A stretch of DNA of 64,000 nt from Chitinophaga pinensis (GCA_902167325.1 LR632930.1:1984001-2048000), one strand, 5' to 3'; shown: positions 1 through 11,000, numbered from the stretch's first letter. A program made the numbers and translations. Notes: generated from the letters alone by a model not told the origin.

Positions 1-138
1 ACGGATGTCAGTAAAGTATTCCCCGAAGTGGTAAGAGATATCGAAGCCATTGCAGATAATTACCGCCAGACCCTTGGCGATGAGCTGCGCAAAATTCCCG
101 GCACGGAACGCCGTCCGGCCGGTAAAGTTCAGCAGTAA
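1..138 (+). CDS. Sulfatase C-terminal fragment (gene cut by window edge)
   Basis: Frame 1 is open from the first base to TAA at 136-138 and encodes 45 residues. The tail includes LGDELRKIPGTERRPAGKV, which resembles the usual end of S1-family arylsulfatases (a Leu-Gly-Asp segment, then a basic stretch ending in R-P-x-G). Such enzymes are periplasmic or surface esterases that remove sulfate from glycans. The start, signal peptide and formylglycine motif lie outside the window, so activity cannot be judged. A terminator follows at once. Its position in front of a SusC/D locus with fucosidases would suit a sulfated, fucose-containing substrate, but that is inference. The family call rests only on the tail. 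Confidence 0.6.
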   Translation, partial: TDVSKVFPEVVRDIEAIADNYRQTLGDELRKIPGTERRPAGKVQQ

Positions 139-160
139 TACGATCAAACTAATTTGCATT

Positions 161-193
161 GCCCTCCCGGTTGTATTGCCGGGAGGGCTTTTT
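161..193 (+). terminator. Intrinsic terminator after the sulfatase gene
   Basis: Perfect 10-bp stem GCCCTCCCGG (161-170) with CCGGGAGGGC (179-188), an 8-base loop and TTTTT. It ends the upstream transcript and separates it from the susC locus. I see no clear promoter consensus between 194 and 360. Confidence 0.9.
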
Positions 194-360
194 CATGGCT
201 GTTAGGGCCGTAATCGCAGATAACGCCCGGCTGTATTGAACTTTCAAAGGTGGCAGATGTTAATGTATATGTAGTTGCAGCTGTCCTTTTTCTCCCTCTG
301 CCCCGCCTGTTTACCCTCTTCCTTACCATCCATTTTCTGACATTCTAAACACGTTGATGT

Positions 361-3300
361 ATGAAACCAGGCTTACTCAAGTATGTCGCGGTACTGTTGC
401 TGTTCCTTTGCACGGGGCTGGCGCAGGCCGGGCCGCCCGCAGATCCGGTGAAGGGTACGGTGCGGGATAAGGAAGGCAATCCGCTGCCGGGCGTTACCAT
501 TCAGATCAAAGGTACTAACCAGGGTACTGTAACCCAGCCCGATGGTACGTATACCCTCAATGTAACCGATCCCAATGCCATATTGGTATTTTCCTACATC
601 GGGTACACCCCGCAGGAAGTGCAGCTGGCCGGCCGTGCCGTAGTGGATCTGGTACTGGAATCTTCCGCCAGTGAACTGAACCAGGTAGTTGTGATAGGAT
701 ATGGTACCCGCCGCAAGCGCGATCTCACAGGGTCTGTAGGAAGTATAAGTGGCGATGCTATTGCCGCACAACCCGTGAATACTGCCACGCAGGGCGTACA
801 GGGTAAACTGGCCGGGGTACAGATCATCAGTTCCGGCGCTCCCGGTTCGCAACCGCAGGTGCGTGTACGCGGTACAGGTAGTATGCTCGCCGGCGCAGAA
901 CCACTGTATGTGGTAGATGGTGTACTGACGAATGATATCCGGAATATTAATACGACAGACATCCTGACGATGGATGTATTGAAAGATGCTTCCGCATCCG
1001 CCATCTACGGTGTGCGGGCCGCCAACGGCGTCATCATCATCACCACCAAACGCGGGCGTGTGGGTAAAATGGAAGTAAGTTACAACATGTCTGTAGGCTG
1101 GCGCGAAGTGGCCAGCCTGGTGAAAATGGCTAACAGCGCCCAGTATACGGATTACCTGAAAGATGCGGGCCCCAACGTTACCATTCCGTCTTACAATGCT
1201 GACAGCGACTGGTACGATGCACTGCTCCGCAAAGGAATGCAGCAAACGCACAACGTTTCCCTTTCCGGCGGTACCGAAAAATTCCTGTATTATTTCAACG
1301 TAGGTTACCTCACCGATGAAGGTATTGTGCAGAGTAATAAATACGACCGCTTCACCATCCGTTCCAACAACGAATGGAACATTGCCAGCAATCTGAAATT
1401 TGTAGCGCAGGTTTCCTATATGCACAACACCACGCAGAACGTAAACCTCGCGGAAGTATATAATAACACCTACCGCGCAGCGCCTGTTATCCCTATCACC
1501 CGCGATGGCAAATATGGCAACACCTCCGCGTTTCAGAACGTGGGCAACCCCATTCTTTCGATCGATAAGGTGAATGACCGGTATAAGGAAAACCGGTTGC
1601 AGGGAACGGGTTACCTGGAATACAGTCCGTGGGAGTTTATTAAACTGCGCAGCAGTATGAGCGCTAACCAGGGCTTCCAGAACCGGCGGCGTTACAACGT
1701 AGCGTTCCTCAACAACGAATCCACTTTCCTGGTGGCGGGTGGTAATCAGCAGCGGCCCGAAAGCCAGCTCACGATGGTGAAGGAAGAAGGCACGGAATGG
1801 ATATGGGATAACACGGTAACCTTCCAGAAGAAGTTCGGCCGGCATGATCTCACAGTGCTGGCAGGCTTCACCTCGCAGGAGTATCAGGGCAATTACCTCG
1901 AAGGCCTGCGGCGCAATGTGCCTAACAGCCCGGATCTGTGGTACCTCATTGCCGGTGACCCCAACACATCCACCAATACTGCAGATGGCGACAAGTACGC
2001 CCGCCGCTCCTGGCTGGGCCGTATCAATTATAGTTATGCAGACAAGTATCTGCTGACGGCATCTTTCCGTAACGATGCTTCGTCCCGCTTCCCGTCAGAT
2101 AACCGCAATGGTTACTTCCCCGCGGTAGGTGCAGGCTGGGTTATTTCCGAAGAGCCGTGGATGCCGAAAGGCGGTGCGCTGAGCTTCCTGAAACTGCGAG
2201 GCAGCTGGGGCCGTATTGGTAACGATAACATCTCTTCCAACCTCTATATCCTCACGGCTAACTCAGGCTTACTCTACTTCTTCGGCGGTACACCCACACT
2301 GGGTACCAACCTTGCCGATATCAAAGACAGGAACCTGAAATGGGAAACCACGGAGGAATATGACTTCGGACTCGAATTCGCTTTCCTCGACAGCCGCCTG
2401 ACCGGTGAAGTGAATTATTATAACAAGAAAACGAAAGATGCACTGGTAACCGTTAAGATCCCCGGACTGCTGGGAGATCCCGATAACGAATACACCACCA
2501 ATGCTGGCTCTTTCGTAAACAAAGGATGGGAGTTTACAGTAGGCTGGAAGGATAACATCTCGGAAGATTTCAGTTACAACATCGGCGGTAACCTTACGCT
2601 GAATGACAATGAAGTAACCGGTCTCAACCAGGGCCAGCCCCTCTTCCGCGGCGGTGTGGGGCAGCAGGGTAATATTACCAAAACCGATAACGGGCAACCC
2701 ATCGGCAGTTTCTTTGTACTGGATGCCATGGGCGTATTTCCTACGCAGGCTGCCATTGATGCCTATGTGAATAAGAACGGGCAGAAGATACAACCCAACG
2801 CCCAGCCCGGCGATCTGCAATACCGCGATGTAAATGACGACGGCTCCATCAATGATCTGGACCGCATCTACGCAGGCTCCTATCAGCCTAAATTCTACTA
2901 CGGTATCAACGCGGGCCTCGCCTGCAAAGGGATCGATTTCAGTATGGACTTCTACGGCAATTCCGGGAATAAGATCTATAACGGGAAGAAGGCATTCCGC
3001 TATGAAGTAACGGATAATGTGGAGGCAAAGTATGCTGACAAGCGGTGGACCAGCACAAGACCTTCCACTACTGATCCACGGGTGCTGTATGGTAACACAC
3101 CGGCTTCTACTTACTTCGTGGAATCGGGTAATTTCTTCCGGCTGAACAATGTAACACTTGGGTATACATTGCCTAAAAGGATACTGGATAATATCAAAAT
3201 GGAAAAGATCCGTATTTACCTGACATCGCAGAACCTGTTTACCAGTAAGCGCTTCAGCGGTTTCAGTCCGGAAATGATTTCCAGTAATCCCAGGCAGGAT

Positions 3301-3408
3301 GGCTTCCTCAGTCTGCAGAACAGCAGTAGTCCGCTTGAAGCCGGTATTGAATTAAGCCCATATCCCACAACGCGCACATTTGCGCTGGGTCTGAACATCA
3401 CCTTCTAA
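361..3408 (+). CDS. SusC/RagA-family TonB-dependent outer-membrane transporter
   Basis: A 1015-residue outer-membrane transporter that would import oligosaccharides with TonB energy, together with the SusD lipoprotein 10 bases downstream. Features in order: signal peptide (about residues 1-24, ending LAQAG); carboxypeptidase-D-like domain (about 31-110, with DKEGNPLPGVTIQIKGT); plug domain, with the SusC-typical block SAIYGVRAANGVIIITTK near 214-231; a long beta-barrel ending in an aromatic residue (LGLNITF). Length is normal for the family. The ATG at 361 precedes a good signal peptide, and no better start exists. The substrate cannot be told from the transporter; neighbouring enzymes point to glucan and fucosylated or uronic-acid glycans. 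Confidence 0.95.
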   Translation: MKPGLLKYVAVLLLFLCTGLAQAGPPADPVKGTVRDKEGNPLPGVTIQIKGTNQGTVTQPDGTYTLNVTDPNAILVFSYIGYTPQEVQLAGRAVVDLVLESSASELNQVVVIGYGTRRKRDLTGSVGSISGDAIAAQPVNTATQGVQGKLAGVQIISSGAPGSQPQVRVRGTGSMLAGAEPLYVVDGVLTNDIRNINTTDILTMDVLKDASASAIYGVRAANGVIIITTKRGRVGKMEVSYNMSVGWREVASLVKMANSAQYTDYLKDAGPNVTIPSYNADSDWYDALLRKGMQQTHNVSLSGGTEKFLYYFNVGYLTDEGIVQSNKYDRFTIRSNNEWNIASNLKFVAQVSYMHNTTQNVNLAEVYNNTYRAAPVIPITRDGKYGNTSAFQNVGNPILSIDKVNDRYKENRLQGTGYLEYSPWEFIKLRSSMSANQGFQNRRRYNVAFLNNESTFLVAGGNQQRPESQLTMVKEEGTEWIWDNTVTFQKKFGRHDLTVLAGFTSQEYQGNYLEGLRRNVPNSPDLWYLIAGDPNTSTNTADGDKYARRSWLGRINYSYADKYLLTASFRNDASSRFPSDNRNGYFPAVGAGWVISEEPWMPKGGALSFLKLRGSWGRIGNDNISSNLYILTANSGLLYFFGGTPTLGTNLADIKDRNLKWETTEEYDFGLEFAFLDSRLTGEVNYYNKKTKDALVTVKIPGLLGDPDNEYTTNAGSFVNKGWEFTVGWKDNISEDFSYNIGGNLTLNDNEVTGLNQGQPLFRGGVGQQGNITKTDNGQPIGSFFVLDAMGVFPTQAAIDAYVNKNGQKIQPNAQPGDLQYRDVNDDGSINDLDRIYAGSYQPKFYYGINAGLACKGIDFSMDFYGNSGNKIYNGKKAFRYEVTDNVEAKYADKRWTSTRPSTTDPRVLYGNTPASTYFVESGNFFRLNNVTLGYTLPKRILDNIKMEKIRIYLTSQNLFTSKRFSGFSPEMISSNPRQDGFLSLQNSSSPLEAGIELSPYPTTRTFALGLNITF

Positions 3409-3418
3409 AAACGGCGAC

Positions 3419-4921
3419 ATGAAAAAACTGAATTATATACCATTTGTGCTGATTGGCTCCCTCGTATTATATGCCGCCTGCGGAAAAAGCTTCCTCGACA
3501 TTCCGCCGCAGGGAAGGGTAACGGAAGACGAGATCAGGACCAATCCCACCGCCTCCATCGATCTGGTGAACGGTGTGTATAACGTGATGTGGCTGGGCGG
3601 GTTTGGGCCTGATGTACACGGACTGCAGTTCATTACCCTTACCAGCATATCCAGCGACGATGCCGATAAAGGCAGCACTCCGCAGGATTATGAGCCGGCA
3701 CTGCAGATAGACAATTTTACTTTCACACCCACCAACCCCATTGTTCAGAATTATTGGACGGGCTTGTACCAGGCCATTGCAAGGTGTAACCAGGCGCTGG
3801 ATAAACTACCGCTGAGTCCGTTGGAGGCAGCAGAGAAAAACAGGCTGATAGGTGAAGTACGATTCCTGCGCGGATATTTCTACTTCAACCTCGTGAGAAC
3901 ATATGGCGGCGTGCCTAAACTGGATCGTGTGCCTACTCCTGACGAAGCAAATTCCGACGAATTCCAGACGCGGGCCACGGCCGATGTGATCTATGAACTC
4001 ATCATCAGCGATCTGCAGTTTGCGGTGGATAATGTGCCGCTGAAAGGCGCCACACAGGTGGGGCGCGTTACCAAGGGCGCAGCGCAGATGTTGCTGGGGA
4101 AAGTATATCTCTATCGTAAAAACTGGCAGAAAGCCTTCGAGCTTTCACAGGCGGTGGTGAACTCGGGTTTGTACGACACCCTGTCTGCCTACGCCGATAT
4201 CTGGCGGGCGAAAGGTGCCAACTCCATTGAATCGATCTTTGAAGTGCAAACCGGCACCAATGCCGCCTGTAACGCGGCAATAGAGCTGTATGCAAATTCG
4301 CAGGGGATAAGGGCAAGGAGGGGATGGTCCGATTTCGGATTCGGATTTAATAATCCCACTGCCGACCTCGCCGCAGCATATGAGCCTGGCGATAAACGGA
4401 AAGATGCCACTATCATCACGATACTGCCCAATGGGACCGTACTGTGGGACGGCTTCCGGGTACCCAGCCGCGATTCTGTGGAAAACGACCGGTATAGCTA
4501 TAAAGCCTATCACAGCCGTACGCAGGAGCCTTACTGCGGCAGTCCTGACCGTACGCCGAAAAACCTTCGTGTACTGCGTTATGGTGAATTGCTCCTGCAA
4601 TATGCAGAAGCCGCCAATGAAGCAGGGAACGGAGGGGAGGCACTTGCCAAGCTGAACATCGTTCGTAAAAGAGCAGGCCTGCCACCAGCCACCAGCGGCG
4701 GACAGGCAGACCTCCGGCAAAAGATCTGGAAAGAGAGAAGGGTAGAGCTGGCCATGGAGCACGACCGTTTCTGGGATCTGGTGCGTACCGGCCGTGCAGG
4801 CACCGTATTGCGGGCGCATGGCAAAGCATTCATGGATAACAGGAATGAGCTGTTCCCTATTCCACAAGAGCAGATCGTGTTGTCTAACAACCGTCTGAAA
4901 CAAAACCCCGGTTATGATTGA
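3419..4921 (+). CDS. SusD/RagB-family surface glycan-binding lipoprotein
   Basis: 500 residues, starting 10 bases after susC. The signal peptide ends in a lipobox (LYAAC, Cys21), so the protein should be lipid-anchored and form the lid of the SusC barrel. SusD hallmarks: FLDIPPQG just after the cysteine; a helical repeat fold with RFLRGYFYFNLVRTYGGVP (about residues 148-166), a block found in nearly all family members; near the C-terminus ERRVELAMEHDRFWDLVRTG. The family binds glycan at the cell surface and hands it to SusC. The last 8 bases overlap the next gene, so susC, susD and the GH144-like gene should form one transcript. Confidence 0.95.
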   Translation: MKKLNYIPFVLIGSLVLYAACGKSFLDIPPQGRVTEDEIRTNPTASIDLVNGVYNVMWLGGFGPDVHGLQFITLTSISSDDADKGSTPQDYEPALQIDNFTFTPTNPIVQNYWTGLYQAIARCNQALDKLPLSPLEAAEKNRLIGEVRFLRGYFYFNLVRTYGGVPKLDRVPTPDEANSDEFQTRATADVIYELIISDLQFAVDNVPLKGATQVGRVTKGAAQMLLGKVYLYRKNWQKAFELSQAVVNSGLYDTLSAYADIWRAKGANSIESIFEVQTGTNAACNAAIELYANSQGIRARRGWSDFGFGFNNPTADLAAAYEPGDKRKDATIITILPNGTVLWDGFRVPSRDSVENDRYSYKAYHSRTQEPYCGSPDRTPKNLRVLRYGELLLQYAEAANEAGNGGEALAKLNIVRKRAGLPPATSGGQADLRQKIWKERRVELAMEHDRFWDLVRTGRAGTVLRAHGKAFMDNRNELFPIPQEQIVLSNNRLKQNPGYD

Positions 4922-6230
4922 TACGCTCCGGCAATTTGCCATAACATGTGTTGCAATAATACTTTTGCCCATAGCTTTAATGGCGCAGCAAAAGAAAAAG
5001 ATCCCCCGGCAACAGCTGGGGGATACTGCTTTGGTTACGCTCGTTCAACAGCGCACCTTTGATTACTTCTGGAAATTCGCGCATCCCGTATCGGGCCTTG
5101 CGCCGGAGCGAACCATTACGCCGGATACCGTAACCATTGGTGGTTCAGGGTTTGGAGTGATGGCCATTCTGGTGGGGATCGAAAGGAAGTTTATTACACG
5201 GGAAGAAGGGCTTGACAGAATGTTGAAGATTGTCAACTTCCTGCTTACGGCCGATCACTATCACGGCATATGGCCCCACTGGATGCATGGCGCTACGGGT
5301 AAAACCGTACCATTCGGCAGGCGCGATGACGGAGGCGATCTGGTTGAGTCTGCCTTTATGTGGCAGGGGTTATTGTGTGTGCGGCAGTACTTCGGCCGGG
5401 ATGTTCCCAAAGAAAGGCAGCTGCGCGATAAGATAGGGTGGATGTGGAACGAAACAGAATGGAGCTGGTATACGCAGGGCGGGCAGGATGTGCTGTACTG
5501 GCACTGGTCGCCCAACCAGGGCTGGGCCATGAACCATCCCGTGCGGGGGTATAATGAATGCCTGATCGCCTATGTGCTGGCAGCATCATCTCCCACATAT
5601 CCCATCACGCCAAAGGTGTATCATCAGGGATGGGCGGTGAATAACCATTTCCTGAACGGGCAGGAGTATTACGGGATCACCCTGCCGCTGGGGTTCCCTT
5701 ATGGCGGACCGCTCTTCTTTGCGCATTATTCCTTCCTCGGCCTCGATCCGAGAGGATTGAAAGACCGGTATGCTGATTACTGGGAACAGAACCGTAATCA
5801 TACCCTTATCAACCGGCAGTATTGTATCGATAATCCTAAGAAGTTTAAAGGATATGGTCCCGAATGCTGGGGCCTTACAGCAAGTGATAACCATGAGTTT
5901 TACAACGCACATAGTCCAACCAATGATCTTGGAGTGATTACGCCCTCGGCCGCACTCTCCTCTTTCCCCTACACTCCTGAATATTCCATGCAGGCCATGC
6001 GGCATTTCTATGATAAGCTGGGCGACCGGCTTTGGGGACCATTTGGGTTTTACGATGCCTTCAATGAAACGGAGAACTGGTTTGACTATCAATATCTTGC
6101 TATCGACCAGGGACCTATTGTAGTGATGCTTGAGAATTACCGCAGCGGGCTGTTGTGGCGGCTTTTCATGAGTTGTCCGGAGGTGAAAACGGGATTGAGG
6201 AAACTGGGTTTCAGTAGTCCTGCCCTGTAG
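4914..6230 (+). CDS. GH144-like (glucoamylase-fold) glycoside hydrolase, possible endo-beta-1,2-glucanase
   Basis: 438 residues with a signal peptide (about 1-24, ending ALMAQ). The body matches the glycoamylase domain (PF10091) of GH144, an (alpha/alpha)6 barrel. The family includes endo-beta-1,2-glucanase described from Chitinophaga. The acidic cluster around the proposed active site is present: D138, D142 and E145 in the segment RRDDGGDLVESA, with the spacing I recall for the characterized enzyme. The gene overlaps susD by 8 bases, so translation is probably coupled, and the enzyme likely acts on glycan taken up by that SusCD pair. The exact linkage cleaved is not proven: other members of this fold act on different glucans. 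Confidence 0.8.
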   Translation: MIDTLRQFAITCVAIILLPIALMAQQKKKIPRQQLGDTALVTLVQQRTFDYFWKFAHPVSGLAPERTITPDTVTIGGSGFGVMAILVGIERKFITREEGLDRMLKIVNFLLTADHYHGIWPHWMHGATGKTVPFGRRDDGGDLVESAFMWQGLLCVRQYFGRDVPKERQLRDKIGWMWNETEWSWYTQGGQDVLYWHWSPNQGWAMNHPVRGYNECLIAYVLAASSPTYPITPKVYHQGWAVNNHFLNGQEYYGITLPLGFPYGGPLFFAHYSFLGLDPRGLKDRYADYWEQNRNHTLINRQYCIDNPKKFKGYGPECWGLTASDNHEFYNAHSPTNDLGVITPSAALSSFPYTPEYSMQAMRHFYDKLGDRLWGPFGFYDAFNETENWFDYQYLAIDQGPIVVMLENYRSGLLWRLFMSCPEVKTGLRKLGFSSPAL

Positions 6231-6267
6231 AATGCGAATCCAATATCAGTATCCGTTAAAATAATGC

Positions 6268-6298
6268 TTTGTATCCTGCAACCGATTGCATAATTTCG
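6268..6298 (+). promoter_or_regulatory. Probable promoter of the GH95-GH29-lyase operon
   Basis: TTTG at 6268-6271, a 19-base spacer, then TAATTTCG at 6291-6298. This matches the Bacteroidota consensus TTTG-N19-21-TAnnTTTG except for one base in the -7 element. The predicted transcript would begin near 6304 and have a leader of roughly 260 bases carrying the palindrome at 6346-6357. Confidence 0.5.
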
Positions 6299-6345
6299 GT
6301 ACACGTTTACAGGATGGTTTAGAAGGTATGATTGCCCAGATGCCT

Positions 6346-6357
6346 GCAAACGTTTGC
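6346..6357. promoter_or_regulatory. LacI-family-type operator palindrome
   Basis: GCAAACGTTTGC is a perfect 12-bp palindrome with the central CG typical of LacI/PurR-family operators. It lies about 50 bases past the predicted start of transcription of the GH95 gene, where a bound repressor could block elongation. A shorter copy with the same core occurs in front of uxuA (20365-20374). No lacI-type gene is in the window. The rest of the 6231-6568 gap holds the promoter above and a possible gene remnant at 6366-6548. Confidence 0.5.
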
Positions 6358-6365
6358 TTAAATAA

Positions 6366-6548
6366 TTACACGTCGCCAACGATCAACTGAATAATTTTTT
6401 CTATATATGCCCTGCGAGGCACCGCGTTATGAAAAGTAGCATCATGTACTTTTCCGATCAGATCCAGTTTTCCGAGTAATTCACGGGTGGTATGGTTATG
6501 TTCCGTACCCCTGTGAATGTCGGGGCAGTGGAGCGCCGGTGCGGCAAA
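6366..6548 (-). pseudogene. Possible C-terminal remnant of an unidentified gene
   Basis: The minus strand is open for about 60 codons between stops at 6549-6551 and 6366-6368 and has no ATG. The translation looks protein-like (for instance [19 protein letters not shown] and a helical tail ending LIVGDV). It may be the end of a decayed gene left between the two enzyme blocks. I do not recognise the family. A chance open frame is quite possible. Confidence 0.25.
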
Positions 6549-6568
6549 TTAAAACAGGTAACATCAAT

Positions 6569-9127
6569 ATGAATGTAAGGATGAAAGGCTGGGTAGCCGG
6601 GTTGTTGTGTGTAGCCGCCACTCCGGTAATGGCACAGAAAGAGACACCGGCCGATCCGTTGCTGAAGCTCTGGTACCGCCAGCCTGCTGCCAACTGGAAC
6701 GAGGCGCTGCCCGTGGGTAACGGGCGAATCGGGTCCATGGTATTTGGGTCGGTGGAAGAGGAGCAGCTGCAGCTGAACGAAGCTTTTTTATGGAGCGGCG
6801 GGCCGGGCGTGGGTAATAACCCCGATGCATATCATCAGCTGCCCGTAGTACGGCAGGCGTTGTGGAGCGGGGAATATCTCAGGGCAGATTCCATTAGCCG
6901 GTTAATGCTCGGGCCTTACTCTGCGAGGTATCTTACACTGGGCAGCCTGTTTCTTAAAACAGATCATGTTACGAATGCCACGGGCTATGAGCGTGCGTTG
7001 GACCTCAACACCGCCATGGCTACGGTTGCTTATACGGTAAATGGGGTACGGTTTACGCGGGAGATATTTGTGTCTTACCCCGATCAGGTGCTGGTGATCC
7101 GCTGGAAAAGCAGCCGCAAAGGTGCGATAAACTTTACGGCCGGTTTCCGGAACCCCATGCAGTCTGTTACCACTGCCAGGGCAAAAGATCACCTCGTGAT
7201 GAAAGGGCAGTGCCCTTCGTACGTGCCGCACCGGCCGTACGAAAAGCGCGCCATCGAATATGACCCTGCCAAAGGCATCCCATACGAAGTACATGTGAAA
7301 GCTTCCCTCAAAGACGGTAGTTCCACTGCCGGTGGCGATGGTCTGCATATTAAAGGCGCCACGGAAGTGACGCTGCTTGTTTCCATCGGAACGGGTTATA
7401 ACGGACCCAATAATGATCCGGTACGCAATGGCCGCAATGCGGACTCTGCAGCACTGGAACCCCTGAAAAAGGTGGCCGGAACTGCGTACGGTGCCCTGCT
7501 GCAACGCCATCTCGCAGACTACCGGCCCCTTTTCAGCCGGGTAACTTTAGATCTGGGGAAAGATACTTCGGCAGGAAAGCCTACAGATGTACGGCTGCTG
7601 GAATACACCCGCGCCAAAGGCAACCGCGATCCCCAACTCACCACACTGCTCTACCAGTTCGGCCGTTACCTCATGATCGCAGGATCAAGAAAAGGCGGCC
7701 CGGCTATGAACCTCCAGGGTATCTGGAACGATAAAGTACAGCCGCCATGGGGTTCCAACTATACTACCAACATCAACACCCAGATGAATTACTGGCCGGC
7801 AGAAACTGCCAACCTCAGTGAATGCGCCGCGCCTTTATTTGAATTCATCGGGCAGCTTGCTGAGAACGGCAAAGAGACCGCCAAAATCAATTATGGACTC
7901 AGTGGCTGGACCGTTCACCATAATGCCGATATATGGGCTATAACTGCCCCTTCCGGCGGTTTTGACTGGCGCGACCCCAGAGGAGATCCCCGATGGGGCA
8001 TCTGGCCCATGGCAGGCGCCTGGTTCTGCCGCCACCTCTGGGAGCATTATGCTTATACCGGTGACAGTGTATTCCTCGAAAAAACGGCGTACCCCCTCAT
8101 GAAAGGTGCCACCGAATTTATGCTGGGATGGCTGATAAAAGATACCGCAGGGCATTGGGTCACCAATCCATCCACCTCACCCGAAAACAATTTCCGGATC
8201 AACGGTGTAAGGAAAGGCTCGGTAAGCATCGCTTCTACCATGGATATTTCCATCATCCACGACCTGCTAAACCGTACCGCGCTGGCAGCCACATTGCTGA
8301 AGCGCGATAAGGAACTGGTATCGCAGATCAGGCAGAAGCTGGCGAAACTGTACCCCTTCCAGGCAGGCCAATATGGTCAGCTCCAGGAATGGTACCTCGA
8401 CTGGGATGATCCCAAAGACAGTCACCGCCACCTTTCGCACCTGTACGGTTTGTTCCCCGGTAATGCGATCACGCCCCGCCGTCAGCCGGAACTGGCTGCC
8501 GCTGCCAAACGCAGTCTGCTCCTCCGTGGCGATGGCGGTACGGGATGGTCTAAAGCATGGAAGATCAACTGGTGGGCCCGCCTCGAAGATGGCGACCATG
8601 CCTATACCATGCTCAATAAACAATTGTTCCTCGCCACGGCGGATTCTATCAGCGTAGCAGATAACAGCGGCGGCTCCTACGCCAACCTGTTCGATGCACA
8701 TCCGCCTTTCCAGATAGACGGCAACTTTGGGGTAACCTCCGGGATTACGGAAATGCTGGTGCAAAGTCATGACGGGGTGATCCATATTTTACCCGCATTA
8801 CCCTCCGCATGGCCCAATGGCGGCGTGAAGGGATTGAAAGTAAAAGGCGGAATGGAAATAGATATCGTATGGAAGCATGGCAAACTGCAATCCGCAAACA
8901 TCCGTTCGCAGAAAGATGCAGGCAGCAGGATCATCAGAACAGGTGTGCCTGTGAATATTGCCGCGGCTGCTGCTTCGAAAGAGGCAGCAGGTGGATTGAA
9001 AGATTTTGACTTCGCCGTGAATAAGCGCATTTCCGCTGCGGATAAATTACCCGCGCTCGACCTGCCATCGGTAGAAGATCAGGCGGTACAGATTAAGAAA
9101 GGCACCACCACTATAATAGCCAAATGA
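6569..9127 (+). CDS. GH95 family alpha-L-fucosidase (or alpha-L-galactosidase)
   Basis: An exported inverting enzyme that releases terminal L-fucose (some members L-galactose) from glycans. The frame is open from a GTG at 6539, but the ATG at 6569 gives 852 residues and a clean signal peptide ending PVMAQ, so I prefer it. The N-terminal domain opens with [18 protein letters not shown], the GH95 signature. The (alpha/alpha)6 domain carries the expected active-site residues: N401 and N403 in [13 protein letters not shown]539 in TSPENN, D717 in FQIDGNFG. These correspond to the catalytic Asn, Glu and Asp of bifidobacterial AfcA. The stop overlaps the next start by 4 bases (ATGA), so the gene is co-translated with the GH29 gene. 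Confidence 0.93.
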   Translation: MNVRMKGWVAGLLCVAATPVMAQKETPADPLLKLWYRQPAANWNEALPVGNGRIGSMVFGSVEEEQLQLNEAFLWSGGPGVGNNPDAYHQLPVVRQALWSGEYLRADSISRLMLGPYSARYLTLGSLFLKTDHVTNATGYERALDLNTAMATVAYTVNGVRFTREIFVSYPDQVLVIRWKSSRKGAINFTAGFRNPMQSVTTARAKDHLVMKGQCPSYVPHRPYEKRAIEYDPAKGIPYEVHVKASLKDGSSTAGGDGLHIKGATEVTLLVSIGTGYNGPNNDPVRNGRNADSAALEPLKKVAGTAYGALLQRHLADYRPLFSRVTLDLGKDTSAGKPTDVRLLEYTRAKGNRDPQLTTLLYQFGRYLMIAGSRKGGPAMNLQGIWNDKVQPPWGSNYTTNINTQMNYWPAETANLSECAAPLFEFIGQLAENGKETAKINYGLSGWTVHHNADIWAITAPSGGFDWRDPRGDPRWGIWPMAGAWFCRHLWEHYAYTGDSVFLEKTAYPLMKGATEFMLGWLIKDTAGHWVTNPSTSPENNFRINGVRKGSVSIASTMDISIIHDLLNRTALAATLLKRDKELVSQIRQKLAKLYPFQAGQYGQLQEWYLDWDDPKDSHRHLSHLYGLFPGNAITPRRQPELAAAAKRSLLLRGDGGTGWSKAWKINWWARLEDGDHAYTMLNKQLFLATADSISVADNSGGSYANLFDAHPPFQIDGNFGVTSGITEMLVQSHDGVIHILPALPSAWPNGGVKGLKVKGGMEIDIVWKHGKLQSANIRSQKDAGSRIIRTGVPVNIAAAAASKEAAGGLKDFDFAVNKRISAADKLPALDLPSVEDQAVQIKKGTTTIIAK

Positions 9128-10968
9128 GTAAAACAGGATGGATATTGGGATGTGGGCTGGCATTAGGGCTGCAGGCTACGGCACAGTTTCAGGGTGATGA
9201 CGAAGGCATCCTCATGCAACGCGCCGCCAGCAGAGACAGTGTGGCTATTGCATCAGCCGTCAATGGCTGGTGGACGGTCTCCATGACCCGCCATGAGCAG
9301 CGCATTGCCTGGTGGAGAGATGCCCGGTTTGGGTGCTTTATCCACTGGGGAGTATACTCGGTGCCTGGTGGTTTGTGGAAAAACAGGAAAGTAGGAGGGT
9401 ATGCGGAACACCTCATGCGGAAAGAAAAGATCTCCCGTACTGATTATGCCCGCGAACTGCTGCAAACTTTTAACCCGGAAGCATTCAATGCCGACGAATG
9501 GGTGCGCACGATCCGTGATGCCGGGATGAAATATCTCGTGATCACCGCCAAGCATCACGACGGGGTAGCCATGTACCCTTCCGCAATTGGAGACTATACT
9601 ATCAAAGCATCCGCCTTCCATCGCGATCCGATGAAAGCGTTAGCGGATGCCTGTAAGAAATACGGTATCCGCTTCGGCTTCTATTATTCCCACGCTTTCG
9701 ACTGGGAACACCCGGATGCTCCGGGGAACGACTGGGATTATAAGAACCCCGGTGGCGACAGGCAATTGTATGGCGGAACCAACTGGTATGATCATCATCC
9801 GGAGTTATTGCCAAAGGCGGTGAAGTATGTGGACGAGAAAGCCATCCCGCAGATAAAGGAATTGCTGCAGAAGTATCATCCGGATATTCTCTGGTTTGAT
9901 ACGCCGCATAAATTACCGCTGTCAGAAAACCTCCGCATCCTGAAAGCGATCCGCGAAGTGGATGCCACGGTAGTAGTAAATGGAAGGCTGGCACGCAGCT
10001 CCGCAGTTTCTTTCGGAGATTATAAGAATACTGCCGACAGGCCGGCTGCATTTTACCCCGTGGAGGGCGACTGGGAAGCCATCCCCACCACCAATGAATC
10101 TTACGGTTATTCCAGGTACGACGAAAGTCATAAACCGCCTGCGTTCTTCATCCGCCTCCTTACGAAGGCCGCGGCACGCAATGGCAACCTGCTCATGAAT
10201 ATTGGTCCCATGGGTAACGGGCGCATTGATCCCCGTGATACTGCCATTCTCCACCACATTGGCGAATGGCTGAAAGTGAACGGGGAAAGCATTTACGGGT
10301 CTCAGCCATCACCGCTGCCCATACAGCAGTGGGGCGATGTTACGCGCAAAGGTAACAGGCTGTACCTGCACCTGTACGAACTACCTGTTGAAGGGATACT
10401 TACCGTGGGAGGGCTTACGGCTGAACCGGAAAAAGCTTATTTCCTCGCTACGGGGGCACCACTGAAAGTGAAGCGCGCTGGCCCAAAAGATGTTCAGATA
10501 GAACTGCCCCAAACCTGGGCCGACCCTGCGGCTACCGTTGTAGTACTGGATGTGAAAGGTGACATAAAGAAAGAAGAGTACCGGCTGGTAGAAAGCCGCG
10601 CACCACATACCTTCCATGCCTTTGACGCTGCGCTGCATGGCAAAGGCTGGAGCTATGGCGATGGAAAGGCAGGAAAGGATGTTGTGCAAAACTGGAAAGA
10701 CACGACACAATACCTTACCTGGAAAATACGGCTCACGAAGCCCACTAAGTTCAAAGTAGCGCTGCGTTTTGCAGCAGGTGGCGGCCCTAAGAACTGCAGG
10801 TTCATCCTCAGTGCCGGAAGGAAACTGCTGGAAGGAACGCCGGGAGCCGATGGAGAATGGGACATGATTCAGCTGAATGCCGGAACAACGGAACTGAAAC
10901 TGGCACTGGAGAGCACCGCCGATGGGGAAGGATTAAAGTTCCGGCAACTGGAATTGTTATTACCCTGA
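9124..10968 (+). CDS. GH29 family alpha-L-fucosidase
   Basis: 614 residues, exported (signal peptide ending about residue 20, GLQATAQ). GH29 enzymes are retaining exo-fucosidases with a TIM barrel. Hallmarks seen: [21 protein letters not shown] near residue 60, KHHDGVAMY (about 143-151), and ILWFDTP with D259 at the nucleophile position. The acid/base residue varies in this family and I did not assign it. After the barrel comes a beta-rich domain, and the last 130 residues resemble an extra carbohydrate-binding module. It overlaps GH95 by ATGA. Having both inverting (GH95) and retaining (GH29) fucosidases suggests a substrate with more than one fucose linkage. Confidence 0.93.
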   Translation: MSKTGWILGCGLALGLQATAQFQGDDEGILMQRAASRDSVAIASAVNGWWTVSMTRHEQRIAWWRDARFGCFIHWGVYSVPGGLWKNRKVGGYAEHLMRKEKISRTDYARELLQTFNPEAFNADEWVRTIRDAGMKYLVITAKHHDGVAMYPSAIGDYTIKASAFHRDPMKALADACKKYGIRFGFYYSHAFDWEHPDAPGNDWDYKNPGGDRQLYGGTNWYDHHPELLPKAVKYVDEKAIPQIKELLQKYHPDILWFDTPHKLPLSENLRILKAIREVDATVVVNGRLARSSAVSFGDYKNTADRPAAFYPVEGDWEAIPTTNESYGYSRYDESHKPPAFFIRLLTKAAARNGNLLMNIGPMGNGRIDPRDTAILHHIGEWLKVNGESIYGSQPSPLPIQQWGDVTRKGNRLYLHLYELPVEGILTVGGLTAEPEKAYFLATGAPLKVKRAGPKDVQIELPQTWADPAATVVVLDVKGDIKKEEYRLVESRAPHTFHAFDAALHGKGWSYGDGKAGKDVVQNWKDTTQYLTWKIRLTKPTKFKVALRFAAGGGPKNCRFILSAGRKLLEGTPGADGEWDMIQLNAGTTELKLALESTADGEGLKFRQLELLLP

Positions 10969-11000
10969 TTATCTGAATGCCTGTAATGGAACGATATAAC

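Noticed and set aside
373..1845. A 490-codon open frame opposite the first susC
   Set aside because: It is a shadow of susC's codon use; the translation has no family features, whereas susC is a full family member.
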